A DNA stretch of 64,000 bases from Bog-473 sp963711065 (GTDB taxonomy: Bacteria; Actinomycetota; Acidimicrobiia; Acidimicrobiales; RAAP-2): contig CAVQCO010000005.1 of NCBI GenBank assembly GCA_963711065.1, positions 1-64,000 on the forward strand, read 5' to 3'. The notes under the pieces are model-generated. The model ran no database searches. It saw nothing but the letters and a program-made list of their open reading frames with translations, and was not told the origin of the DNA. Made by a program: the position numbers and the translations under genes. The number at the start of each line of letters is the position of its first letter. Positions within the stretch are counted from its first letter, which is position 1. Of this stretch, positions 8,761-17,070 are shown piece after piece.

Positions 8761-9600
8761 ATGAAGCAAGTCAGCAACACCGCCTCGCTCGAGGGGAAGG
8801 TCGCACTGATCACAGGAGCGACCTCAGGCGTAGGGCGGGCAACAGCCCTCGGCTTCGCGGGTCGGGGAGCCAACGTTGTTGCCACCGGCCGTCGAGACGT
8901 TCTCGGTAAGGAGCTCGAGGCTGACGCAATCGTTGAGGCCGGAGAGCTTCACTTCGTGCAGGCCGATGTACGGAGCGTGACGGACTGCGATCTTGCCGTC
9001 TCCGAGGCCATCAGACGATTCGGGCGGCTCGACGTGGTTGTGTGTTGCGCGGGCGTCGAGAGCCAGATCACCGACTTCCACGCTATGACCGAAGAGGACT
9101 GGGATCGTGTGGTCGACACCAACCTCAAGGGGACGGCATTCATATGTAGGGCGGCGATTCCTCACATGCTGAACCGGGGTGGTGTGATCTTGAACATCGC
9201 CTCTATCAATGCGGTTGGAGGCATCGCTCATATGGCGCCCTACAACGCATCCAAAGCGGGCGTGGTTCAACTCACGCGGACCTTGGCGGTTGAATACTTG
9301 ACGGCTGGCATTCGAGCGAACTCCATCATTCTCGGAGGAGCGGAGGGCGAGACCGCTGATAGGTCGAAGCTCGGGATCGGCCGCTACATGCGAGGGGACG
9401 ACTATGTCTATGACCTCTCAACGGACGTGCTGGCCGGACAACCGGCACCGGAAATTGCGAACCTTCTCGCACTTCTTTGCTCAGACGAAGCGAGGCTTCT
9501 TTCCGGCGCCAGCATCGAAGTTGACGGCACGCTGACTGCTGGGCTGGCACTGTCCACGATGATCCACATGGTGGCGGGTGGTATCTGGCAGTTGGCGTGA
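8761..9600 (+). CDS. SDR family NAD(P)-dependent oxidoreductase
   Basis: 279-residue classical SDR. The glycine-rich TGATSGVG is at 18-25, catalytic Ser148, Tyr161 and Lys165 (YNASK). The usual NNAG motif is CCAG here (95-98), a departure from the family. A C-terminal ALLCSDEARLLSGASIEVDG segment is standard for the fold. Start ATG follows a strong AAAGGAGGG. It is transcribed away from the CoA-transferase operon and probably oxidises or reduces a hydroxyacyl or alcohol intermediate of the same pathway. The substrate is unknown. Confidence 0.85.
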   Translation: MKQVSNTASLEGKVALITGATSGVGRATALGFAGRGANVVATGRRDVLGKELEADAIVEAGELHFVQADVRSVTDCDLAVSEAIRRFGRLDVVVCCAGVESQITDFHAMTEEDWDRVVDTNLKGTAFICRAAIPHMLNRGGVILNIASINAVGGIAHMAPYNASKAGVVQLTRTLAVEYLTAGIRANSIILGGAEGETADRSKLGIGRYMRGDDYVYDLSTDVLAGQPAPEIANLLALLCSDEARLLSGASIEVDGTLTAGLALSTMIHMVAGGIWQLA

Positions 9601-9605
9601 TCAGG

Positions 9606-9646
9606 GCAGCAGAAGGGCCGACCCTCTCGGATCGGCCCTGAGCTGC
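9606..9646. terminator. Hairpin terminator between SDR and tRNA gene
   Basis: AGGGCCGA (9614-9621) pairs with TCGGCCCT (9632-9639), extended by an outer GCAGC/GCTGC stem (9606-9610/9642-9646). It lies just after the SDR stop and just past the 3' end of the leftward tRNA gene, so it could end both transcripts. There is no clear U-run, as is common in GC-rich actinobacteria. Confidence 0.6.
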
Positions 9647-9657
9647 GTCTCTGTGAG

Positions 9658-9731
<74 letters not shown>

Positions 9732-9816
9732 GCGAAGAGAGGCAGTGTACACGCCTGCCCGCGGCCGGACCACGGCGCCGGCCGTCCGGCACCAGCCCCC
9801 GAGCAGGACTGCGTGC

Positions 9817-10203
9817 CTAGAGCGTCTGCGCCGCGGGAGGGGGAGGTGGCGGCGAGGAGGGGTCGGCTGCTTGTGGCGGTGGTGAGGGCGCCGGGGCGGA
9901 CGCGTCACCGGCCGGCGCCGCCGTCGGGGCGGCCGCCGTGGACTCGGGGGCCAGCGTGATCGCACCGTGCTCGGCCTCGTGCCCCTGCAGGGATGCCACC
10001 AGGCGCTGAATGTCGGCCTCCGTGGTGGGCGTGGCCCGTCCCGTCTGGGTGGCGTAGAACGCAGCGCCGAGATCGCGCAGCATGCCGTCGGCCGCCTTCT
10101 TGGCCTGCGCCTCGTTCATCTTCGCCTGGCCCTTGGCCGCGGCGTCCTTGGCCGCCTCGGTGGCCGTCGCCGCCGTCGCCTTGACCTTGTCGAGGAGTCC
10201 CAT
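9817..10203 (-). CDS. Small helical protein with Pro/Ala-rich tail, unknown function
   Basis: 128 residues, not recognised. The first about 50 residues form a charged Ala/Lys-rich amphipathic helix (GLLDKVKATAATATEAAKDAAAKG), followed by a conserved-looking RDLGAAFYATQTGRATPTTEADIQRLVASL segment and a disordered Pro/Ala tail ending in consecutive prolines. No signal peptide or membrane segment. ATG at 10203 has AAAGGAAGG about seven bases upstream; the longer frame reading through from upstream is a shadow of UPF0182. It lies between the UPF0182 terminator hairpin and the tRNA gene and probably has its own promoter. Confidence 0.6.
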   Translation of the reverse strand: MGLLDKVKATAATATEAAKDAAAKGQAKMNEAQAKKAADGMLRDLGAAFYATQTGRATPTTEADIQRLVASLQGHEAEHGAITLAPESTAAAPTAAPAGDASAPAPSPPPQAADPSSPPPPPPAAQTL

Positions 10204-10288
10204 GGAAGCCTTCCTTTCCCCGGCGTCATCGCGCCGCGTCGCTCCCGACATCATGGGACCCGCCGCCGCCGCCCGCAACCGCCCTTGG

Positions 10289-10321
10289 CCGGCCGTCCCC
10301 AGAAGCGAGCCGGACGGCCGG
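10289..10321 (-). terminator. Strong GC hairpin after the UPF0182 gene
   Basis: CCGGCCGTCC (10289-10298) and GGACGGCCGG (10312-10321) form a perfect 10-bp stem with a 13-base loop, 16 bases past the stop codon of the leftward UPF0182 gene. It is a good intrinsic-type terminator apart from lacking a U-run. Confidence 0.6.
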
Positions 10322-10337
10322 GGCGCGTTCCGGTGCC

Positions 10338-13300
10338 TCAGCCCCGCGCCGCCGCCGAGGCCACCGTCGAGGACGTCGTGGTGGAGCCCTTGGGCTCGGT
10401 GCTCGCCGGCACCGTCGTGCTCGAGGAGGTCGTCGACGACGTGGTCGAGGTCGTCGTGCTCGAGCCGCCGGTCTTGGAGGACTTCCCCGGCCGTGGCGGC
10501 GCCGTCGTGGTCGTCGTGGTCGTCGACGACGTCCCCGGCGCGGGGGTCCCGAGTACCTGCTGGGCCTGGGTGATCTGCTGGGCCATGGCCTGGATGTCCG
10601 ACTGGAAGCTCGAGAGGTTGTCGGCCTTCAGGGCCGTCAGCGCGTTCTGGTAGTCCGTCTGCGCCTGCTGCAGGTATCCCGCCACCGCCGCCGGCACGGT
10701 GCCGGTCGAGGGGACCCCGGACCCCGACGGCAGCGACACCGTCGCCTGGAGCAGGTCGCTGAGGACGGCCGACAGGGACGTGTCGATCTGCACGTTCTTG
10801 CCGAGCACCGCGACGACGTATTCCAGCTGCGGCTGCGGGTTCGTCGACGCCGCCACGTAGAGCGGGCGGAGGTACACCATGGAGTTGGCGATGGGGACCA
10901 TGAGCGTCTCCCCCAACAGGACCTCGGAGCCCTTGGTGTCCAGCAGCGAGATGTCCTTCGAGACCGTGGAATTGGCCGAGATCTCGGCGTCCGCGTTGGC
11001 CGGGCCCGCCGTCCCCTGCGGCGTCGTGTAGAGGTCGAGCTGCCCGTACCGGCCCGGATCCGACAGCCCCACCATCCACGCCGTCAGGTTGAAGTTCTGG
11101 TTGGAGCCCGACACCGACGTCGACTGCGACGCCGGGACGAAGCCGTCCGAGACCGTGAAGACCTGTTGGTTCGTGTTAGGCAGCGCGTACACCTGGTACT
11201 GCGGTGCCATGCGGGCCGGGGTGGTGGAGACGAGCTGGCCCTGGTTGTTGTACGTGTTCTCGGCCAGCAGCGCCTGGGACTGCGGGCCGGCGCCTGCGGT
11301 GGGCGAGAGCTGCCACGCGTTGCTGGCCGCGTAGAACTGCTGGGGGTTGATCAGGTGGTAGCGGCCGTAGATGGCGGACTGCACGGAGAAGATGTCCTCG
11401 GGGTAGCGAAGGTGCGCCTGGAGCTGTGCGTTCATGTCCGACAGCGGGACGAACATGTGCGGGAAGGCCGCCGAGTACGCCTGCAAGATCGGGTCCTTCG
11501 GGTCCGCGTCGTAGAACGTCATCTGCCCCGTGTAGGCGTCGATGACGACCTTGACCGAGTTGCGCACGTAGTTGTAGCTGGCCGGGAGGTTGCTCCCGAC
11601 CGCCACCTGCTGGCTGCCCGCGTTTTGCGAGTAGGCGTAATTGGCCGTGGTGGTGTACCCGTCGACCACCCAGTCGATGTGGCCGTTCTTGTTGATCACC
11701 GCGTACGGGTCGTGGTCGAAGCTGAGGAACGGCGCCGCCTTCTGGGCCATGGCGACCGGGTCCCGCACGAACATGATGCGTGACTTGTCCGTGATCTGGC
11801 TCGAGATCAGCAGGTTGAAGTCGCCCAGCCGCAGGGCGAAGGCCGCCCGCGTGAAGATCGAAGACAGCTGGACGCCGCCGGTGCTCTTGTAGTGGCTCTC
11901 GATGTTGGTCCCGTTCTCCTGGTAGTCCACCTCGGCCTGCTTAGAGTTGGCCACGACGTAACCGCTCTCGCCGAGGCCGAAGTAGACGTTCGGCTGCGTG
12001 ATGGCGGGCAGCCCGTTCGAGGAGCTGGGCGGGACCCCCTGCACGGCGTACACCGGGTTGCTGGAGTTGGTCTGGTTGGCCAGGGCGACGACGGCGCCGT
12101 TGCCGTGGGTGTACTGCAGGTGCACGTTCACCCAGGACGGGGAGGGCACGTTCGACCCCGAGATCGTGCGCACGCCGATCAGGACGGGTGTGCGCTGGCT
12201 GGCGGACGTGTAGCGGTCCACGCCGAGCGCGGGGAAGATGTAGTACGAGCGGATGGCCTGCTGGCGCTGGAACGTCTGCAACGAAATGCTCGGGTCGGGA
12301 TCCCACTGCCGGATGTTCGCGATGGTCGGGCTGGCGAGCACCGTCTGGCTGGCCGAGATGTTCGTGCTGGCCGGGAATTGGTGCACCCTGACGTTGGTCA
12401 CCCCGTAGGCGTCCCGGGTGGCCGTGATGTTCCGCTGGATGTAGGGCGCCTCGAGCGAGCTCTGCGCCGGAGTCACCTTCAGTGTCTGCAGCAGGGCCGG
12501 GTAGATGATGCCGACGACCAGCGCCACGAAGGCCCAGATGCCCACCGCCAGCACGGGGAGCGTCCAGCCCTGTTGGCGGATGTTGTAGAGGAGGATGAGC
12601 GCGGCGAAGACGGACACCACCGCCAGGAGCAGCTCGGCCGGCAGGCGGGCGTGCACGTCGGTGTACCCCGCGCCGTTGACGTAGCCGTCCTGCGCGTTGA
12701 CCAGCGACCAGCGCTGGAAGATGTAGCCCACCGCCTTGTCGAGTGCGATCAGGGCCAGCAGCACCGAGATGTGCGCCTTGACCGGCGGGCGCACCCGGGG
12801 CAGCCCGCGCTGCGGCTGGATCCCCCCGTTGAAGTAGTGGAAGACCAGCGACACGGCCAGCGTCACGATCAGGATGGCCAGTGTCCAGTCCGCGATGAAG
12901 ATCAGGAAGGGGAGCTTGAAGACGTAGAACCCGATGTCCTTGTGGAACTGCGGGTCGGTGACCCCGAAGCTGCCGCCGTGCCGGAACAGGATCCAGTTGT
13001 TCCACTGGCCGATCGTCCCGGAGGCCCCGATGAGCGCCAGCACGAAGGCGAGGGCCACGTAGATCCGGCCCGCGTAGGGACGCACGTACTGCTGGTAGCG
13101 GCGCACCAGCTCGTCCTCCTGGGCCAGCACGATGTCGTGGCCCGCGATGCGGTCGCACACGACGAGGTTGACCCAGAGGACGGCGAAGAAGATGGCGCCG
13201 AACACGCCGAAGAGCCCGAGCTTGATCACGAGCAGCGTCGAGAAGACGTTGTGGTAGCCGACCGACGAGAACCACAGGCTGTCGGTGTAGAGGCCGGCCA

Positions 13301-13415
13301 GCGAGCGCAACGACACCAACAGGATCACGATGACCACGACGAAGCCGATGAGCCACCAGCGGGCCCGGTGGCGGCGCGGCGAGGGATCAGTACTCAGGTC
13401 GCTGGGGATGCGCAC
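10338..13415 (-). CDS. UPF0182 family integral membrane protein
   Basis: 1025 residues, the normal size for the actinobacterial/cyanobacterial UPF0182 family (COG1615). Residues about 20-330 contain around seven hydrophobic helices (WWLIGFVVVIVILLVSL, FSTLLVIKLGLFGVFGAIFF and others), followed by a large extracytoplasmic domain with the family signature FSSVGYHNVFS and the conserved RDPVAMAQKAAPFLSFD region. The last about 70 residues are an almost pure Thr/Ser/Pro linker. Start is GTG; the ribosome site is weak. The function is unknown in the family. It follows the DivIVA and PDZ/Lon-like genes on the same strand. Confidence 0.9.
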   Translation of the reverse strand: MRIPSDLSTDPSPRRHRARWWLIGFVVVIVILLVSLRSLAGLYTDSLWFSSVGYHNVFSTLLVIKLGLFGVFGAIFFAVLWVNLVVCDRIAGHDIVLAQEDELVRRYQQYVRPYAGRIYVALAFVLALIGASGTIGQWNNWILFRHGGSFGVTDPQFHKDIGFYVFKLPFLIFIADWTLAILIVTLAVSLVFHYFNGGIQPQRGLPRVRPPVKAHISVLLALIALDKAVGYIFQRWSLVNAQDGYVNGAGYTDVHARLPAELLLAVVSVFAALILLYNIRQQGWTLPVLAVGIWAFVALVVGIIYPALLQTLKVTPAQSSLEAPYIQRNITATRDAYGVTNVRVHQFPASTNISASQTVLASPTIANIRQWDPDPSISLQTFQRQQAIRSYYIFPALGVDRYTSASQRTPVLIGVRTISGSNVPSPSWVNVHLQYTHGNGAVVALANQTNSSNPVYAVQGVPPSSSNGLPAITQPNVYFGLGESGYVVANSKQAEVDYQENGTNIESHYKSTGGVQLSSIFTRAAFALRLGDFNLLISSQITDKSRIMFVRDPVAMAQKAAPFLSFDHDPYAVINKNGHIDWVVDGYTTTANYAYSQNAGSQQVAVGSNLPASYNYVRNSVKVVIDAYTGQMTFYDADPKDPILQAYSAAFPHMFVPLSDMNAQLQAHLRYPEDIFSVQSAIYGRYHLINPQQFYAASNAWQLSPTAGAGPQSQALLAENTYNNQGQLVSTTPARMAPQYQVYALPNTNQQVFTVSDGFVPASQSTSVSGSNQNFNLTAWMVGLSDPGRYGQLDLYTTPQGTAGPANADAEISANSTVSKDISLLDTKGSEVLLGETLMVPIANSMVYLRPLYVAASTNPQPQLEYVVAVLGKNVQIDTSLSAVLSDLLQATVSLPSGSGVPSTGTVPAAVAGYLQQAQTDYQNALTALKADNLSSFQSDIQAMAQQITQAQQVLGTPAPGTSSTTTTTTTAPPRPGKSSKTGGSSTTTSTTSSTTSSSTTVPASTEPKGSTTTSSTVASAAARG

Positions 13416-13488
13416 GTGGGGAGCCTAACGTCCGCCACCCCGGCTCCAAGAGCCAGGCCTCATGCCTCTCAACAGGGAGAACGACTTA

Positions 13489-15186
13489 TCAGTCGCCGGC
13501 CGGTGCCACCAGGCACCGACACCCGGAGTGGGCCGGCGGGTACGCGTGGCCCGTGGGGAACGTCTCGGCGGCGCTCACCGCACCGGCAAGGGCGTTGTCC
13601 GCGCAGTCCGAGCAACCTTCCGCCGAGGTGACCACCCAGCGCAGCTTGCCGTCCGCGCCCGCCGCCGTCACGCCGGCCGAGAACGCCTGCGTGCCGTAGT
13701 CACCCGTCAGCCGCTCGACCCGCTCGCCACGCCATTCGCGGAACGCGGCGCCGACGCGGTCGCCGACCTCGCCGCCCCCCTCCTGGATCTGGCGGCGCAG
13801 CATGGTGACGACCACGTGCGCCAACCCGGCCACCGACTGTTCGACCGCGTCGTCCTCGGGCACGATCGCCACGCTGCTCCCGCCGAACGTCGTGCCGGCG
13901 GTGAAGGCCTCGGCCAGGTGGCCCTCCGCCGCGGTGGCGAACACGGCCAGATGCTCCTCTTCGGGCCCGAGGAGGTCGTCGACGCCCTGCGATGGCTTGC
14001 TGCGCAGCTTGTCCAGCAAGCGGTTCTGGTCGTCGCCGAGGGCGCGCTTGACCGTCCGGCTCAGGCGCGCCAGGACCGGCGCCAGCAGCTCGTCGCGTCG
14101 CGCGATGAGCGCGTCGTCCGGCCCGGGCGCGGCCTCCGCCTCCGGCACCTCGGCGGTGGGCTCCTCGACAGCCTCCGCGGCGTCCACCTCCTCGGCCGCG
14201 GCCGTGCCGGCAGTGGCCGCCGCCTCCGTCCCGCCCGCGTGCTCCCCCGCCGGCGGCGCGCTCCCCCCCGTCCCGGCGCGGATGCGCGCGAAGAGCTCGT
14301 CGACCGAGGGAGCGACCGCCGATGCCGCGGCGTGCTCGTCTTCGGTCCCGCCCTCGCCGGTCGCCGCGACGGCCGCCGTCTCGCCCGCCGGCCCTTCGCC
14401 CCCGGCGTCCTGGTCGTGCGGGAGCTCTCCGCCCTGCAGCCGGAACTGGTCACCGACGGCGAGCGCGGCGGCGCGCGCCTCCTCGTCGGTGCGGTCCAGG
14501 TGGGCCAGGATCCCGTCCACCCGGTCGCGCACCCCGTGCACGGACGCGTGCATTTCGTCGCGGGCGGCACGCAGCTGCTCGATCTGGATCCCGAGCGAAC
14601 GCCGCCGCGCCGCCAGATCGGCCAGCACGCGTCGCCTCGCCTCCTGGACCTGCTCCAGGAGCGCCCGGCCTTCGTCCTTGGCGCGGGCGATCACCGTCTC
14701 ACCCTCCGCCACCGCCTCGGCCAGGATGCGCTCGCTCTCCACGCGCGCCTCCTGCTGGGCGTTGGCCACCAGCAGCTCTACCTCGACCACGCGTTCGGCC
14801 GAGGACGCCTCGGCGTTCGTCTGCAGCTCGTCGGCCTGGCTCTGCGACTCCCGCAGGAGCGTCGCCGCCCGGTCCTGGGCCTGCGCGACGATGCGGGCCG
14901 CCTCCTCGTGCGCATGGCGCAGGATCTGCGCGCTGTGCTGGCCGAGCGACGCCGTGAGGGTCGCCTCGTCCACCACCGGGTGCGCGGCCCGCTCCTCCGC
15001 CTCGGTCAGCGCGGTCCGCAACTCCTGCTCCCGTTCCTCCATCGCCTCGATGCTCCGTGACACCGACTGCAGGTAGGCGCGCACCTCGTCGGCGTCGAAG
15101 CCGCGGCGGACGATGGCGAAGGAATGCCGGGCGACGTCCCCGGTCGCGAGGCGGGAGGAGGAGATGGGGGCGAGGCCTTCTGGCAT
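13489..15186 (-). CDS. DivIVA-domain coiled-coil protein with C-terminal Cys/His (Mu F-like) motif
   Basis: 565 residues. The N-terminus has a DivIVA-type membrane-curvature domain (FAIVRRGFDADEVRAYL, about 23-39), then a long Ala/Glu/Arg-rich coiled coil to about residue 250, a disordered acidic stretch (about 255-350), and a helical C-terminal domain. The end carries C525-x2-C528, H553 and C556-x-C558 in the arrangement CxDC...PPAHxGCRC, which resembles the C-terminus of phage Mu gpF/SPP1 gp7-type head proteins, where it binds metal. DivIVA proteins organise poles and septa; the tail's role is unknown. It begins nine bases after the Lon-like gene stop. Confidence 0.75.
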   Translation of the reverse strand: MPEGLAPISSSRLATGDVARHSFAIVRRGFDADEVRAYLQSVSRSIEAMEEREQELRTALTEAEERAAHPVVDEATLTASLGQHSAQILRHAHEEAARIVAQAQDRAATLLRESQSQADELQTNAEASSAERVVEVELLVANAQQEARVESERILAEAVAEGETVIARAKDEGRALLEQVQEARRRVLADLAARRRSLGIQIEQLRAARDEMHASVHGVRDRVDGILAHLDRTDEEARAAALAVGDQFRLQGGELPHDQDAGGEGPAGETAAVAATGEGGTEDEHAAASAVAPSVDELFARIRAGTGGSAPPAGEHAGGTEAAATAGTAAAEEVDAAEAVEEPTAEVPEAEAAPGPDDALIARRDELLAPVLARLSRTVKRALGDDQNRLLDKLRSKPSQGVDDLLGPEEEHLAVFATAAEGHLAEAFTAGTTFGGSSVAIVPEDDAVEQSVAGLAHVVVTMLRRQIQEGGGEVGDRVGAAFREWRGERVERLTGDYGTQAFSAGVTAAGADGKLRWVVTSAEGCSDCADNALAGAVSAAETFPTGHAYPPAHSGCRCLVAPAGD

Positions 15187-15195
15187 GGCCAGAGC

Positions 15196-16419
15196 CTACG
15201 GCGCCGCCTGGGCCGGCACAGGCTTCGTGGGCACGTTGCCCCCCAGGCGCTCGAGGATGCGCAGCACCTGGTCCAGGTTGCTCACCGCGTAGACGTGGAG
15301 CTGCGGGGACGCCTTGGCCTCGGCCGTCCGGAGCTCCACCGAGGGGACGAAGAAGACCGTCCCCCCGGCGCGCTCGACCGCGATCGTCTTCTCGGCCACG
15401 CCGCCCACGTCACCGACGTTGCCGTTCTGGTCGATGGTGCCCGTCGCCGCCACGATCCGGTTCCCCGTGAGGCGGCCGCTGCTCAGCTTGTCGATGATGC
15501 CGAGCGTCATGGCCAGGCCGGCCGACGGGCCCCCGATGTCCTGCGTGTGCACGCTCACCTTGACCGGGAATTGCCAGTCCTGCTGGGTCTGGGGATCGAT
15601 GCCCAAGAAGGCGGTCGGTTTGGTGGGGGGGCCGCAGCCGGTCTCCACCAAGGCCTTGGGCGGCGTGGCCACCGTCACAGACTTGGCCACCGTCGGGCCG
15701 GGCACGATGTCACCGACGTCGTTGATGGAGGACTGCTCGACGGTCAACGAGACGCTGGTCCCGGGCTGCACCCCGTGGAGCGCGTGGATGAGGGCGCAGT
15801 CGGTCGGCGTGCTGGTCCCGTCGACCGCGGTGATGACCTGGGCCACCTTCAGGCTCTTGGCCGCGGGTGAGCCGGGTTGGATCCCGTAGACGAGCGCGCC
15901 GGCGTTGGTGGAGTGGACCGTGTAGCCCAGGTGGGTCAGCGCCGCCGCGGTGGCGAACGACTGGGCCTGCGCCATCTGCAGGTACCCCTGGGCCAGGAAC
16001 TGGCTCTCGTCCGGCGTCGGTCCGAGCAGGTCGGGGCCCGAGACAACCTCGCTGTTGCTGTCGAAGTACCGGTACTGCAGGTAGCTGAGCGCGTTGAGCT
16101 GGTTCACGTAGACGTCGGTCAGCAGGATCTTGCCGGTCAGCGGGTGGTTGTCCGCGGCCGGGACCTCGATGTACGGCGCGACCGGGGTGGCGTCGCCCGG
16201 CGTGAGCACGTAATAGTTGACCGAGACCCGCGAGGCGATCAAGCCCCCTATGAGGATGGCGGCCGCCGCGCCCACGAGGAACCAGGGCCAGATTTTGCGT
16301 CGCGGCGCCGGGGCGGCGGGCGGCGCGGGGGATGGCCCGTCGGCGGCCGGGTCGGGGCCGGTGTCGGTGGTGGGGGTCGCCGCGGCTTCCCCGTCGGCGG
16401 TCGCGTCAGGGTCGGACAT
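15196..16419 (-). CDS. PDZ and Lon-like (S16) serine protease, membrane-anchored
   Basis: 407 residues: a disordered Pro/Ala-rich N-terminus, one membrane helix at about 43-63, an extracytoplasmic PDZ domain (about 165-255; VYGIQPGSPAAKSLKVAQVITAVDG) and a Lon-type proteolytic domain with the Ser-Lys dyad: Ser299 in GGPSAGLAM and Lys344 in VAEKTIAV. Both catalytic residues are present, so it should be active against envelope or secreted proteins. It is followed closely by DivIVA and UPF0182; a comparable UPF0182 + PDZ/Lon-like pair exists in mycobacteria. The ATG at 16419 lacks a clear ribosome site and lies nine bases from a divergent start, so leaderless translation is possible. Confidence 0.88.
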   Translation of the reverse strand: MSDPDATADGEAAATPTTDTGPDPAADGPSPAPPAAPAPRRKIWPWFLVGAAAAILIGGLIASRVSVNYYVLTPGDATPVAPYIEVPAADNHPLTGKILLTDVYVNQLNALSYLQYRYFDSNSEVVSGPDLLGPTPDESQFLAQGYLQMAQAQSFATAAALTHLGYTVHSTNAGALVYGIQPGSPAAKSLKVAQVITAVDGTSTPTDCALIHALHGVQPGTSVSLTVEQSSINDVGDIVPGPTVAKSVTVATPPKALVETGCGPPTKPTAFLGIDPQTQQDWQFPVKVSVHTQDIGGPSAGLAMTLGIIDKLSSGRLTGNRIVAATGTIDQNGNVGDVGGVAEKTIAVERAGGTVFFVPSVELRTAEAKASPQLHVYAVSNLDQVLRILERLGGNVPTKPVPAQAAP

Positions 16420-16428
16420 ACTCGAGAG

Positions 16429-17070
16429 GTGAAGGACGATGTTGCCACGGATGCCGGCCGCGACCGCCGCGCCGAGGCCCGGAGGCGCCGGCTCGCCCTG
16501 GCGGGTCACCGCGGGGACGCGGCGCCGGCCCGTCGTGGGCTCGGCGACCCCGACCCGGGCGTGCAGGCGGCCGCGCTCGGTGCGCTCGCCCGCCTCGGCG
16601 AGCTCACGGCCGACGACGTGGCCGCGGCGCTCGAGCATGGCCGCGTGGCGCTGCGCCGGCGCGCCGTGGACGCCGCACCGGGGGTGAAGGGCCGGGGTTC
16701 GCGCTCGGTGCTGCCGGCCGCCGTCGCGCACGCCCTCGGCGATCCCGACCCGCTGGTGGTGGTCGGCGCGGCCTGGTACCTCGGCGAACGGCGCTTCCGC
16801 CCGGCGCTGCCGGACCTGGTCACGACCGCCACCGGGCACGACGACGCGCGCTGCCGGGAGGCGGCGGTGGCCGCGCTGGGCGCCCTCGGCGACCCGGCCG
16901 GGCTGCCCGCGGTGCTGGCCGCGCTGGGCGACAAGCCCACGGTGCGGCGACGGGCCGCGGTGGCGCTGGCCGGCTTCGACGACCCGCGGGTCGAACCGGC
17001 GCTGCGGGAGGCGGCCGGCGACCGGGACTGGCAGGTGCGCCAGGCCGCCGAGGAACTCCTCGACGCCTAG
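16429..17070 (+). CDS. HEAT-repeat domain protein
   Basis: 213 residues of helical repeats: GLGDPDPGVQAAALGALARL, ALGDPDPLVVVGAAWYLGE, ARCREAAVAALGALGDPAGL, VRRRAAVALAGFDDPRV and DRDWQVRQAAEELL are successive HEAT-type units, which usually act as protein-binding scaffolds. Start is GTG at 16429; longer frames run antisense to the Lon-like gene and are unlikely. Its stop overlaps the stop of the convergent MreB-like gene by three bases. The partner is unknown. Confidence 0.7.
   Translation: MKDDVATDAGRDRRAEARRRRLALAGHRGDAAPARRGLGDPDPGVQAAALGALARLGELTADDVAAALEHGRVALRRRAVDAAPGVKGRGSRSVLPAAVAHALGDPDPLVVVGAAWYLGERRFRPALPDLVTTATGHDDARCREAAVAALGALGDPAGLPAVLAALGDKPTVRRRAAVALAGFDDPRVEPALREAAGDRDWQVRQAAEELLDA

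Noticed and set aside
10338..10560. Short repeats at the UPF0182 3' end resembling a CRISPR-like or tandem-repeat array
   Set aside because: They are Thr/Ser codon runs inside the coding frame; spacing is irregular and there are no spacers or cas genes.
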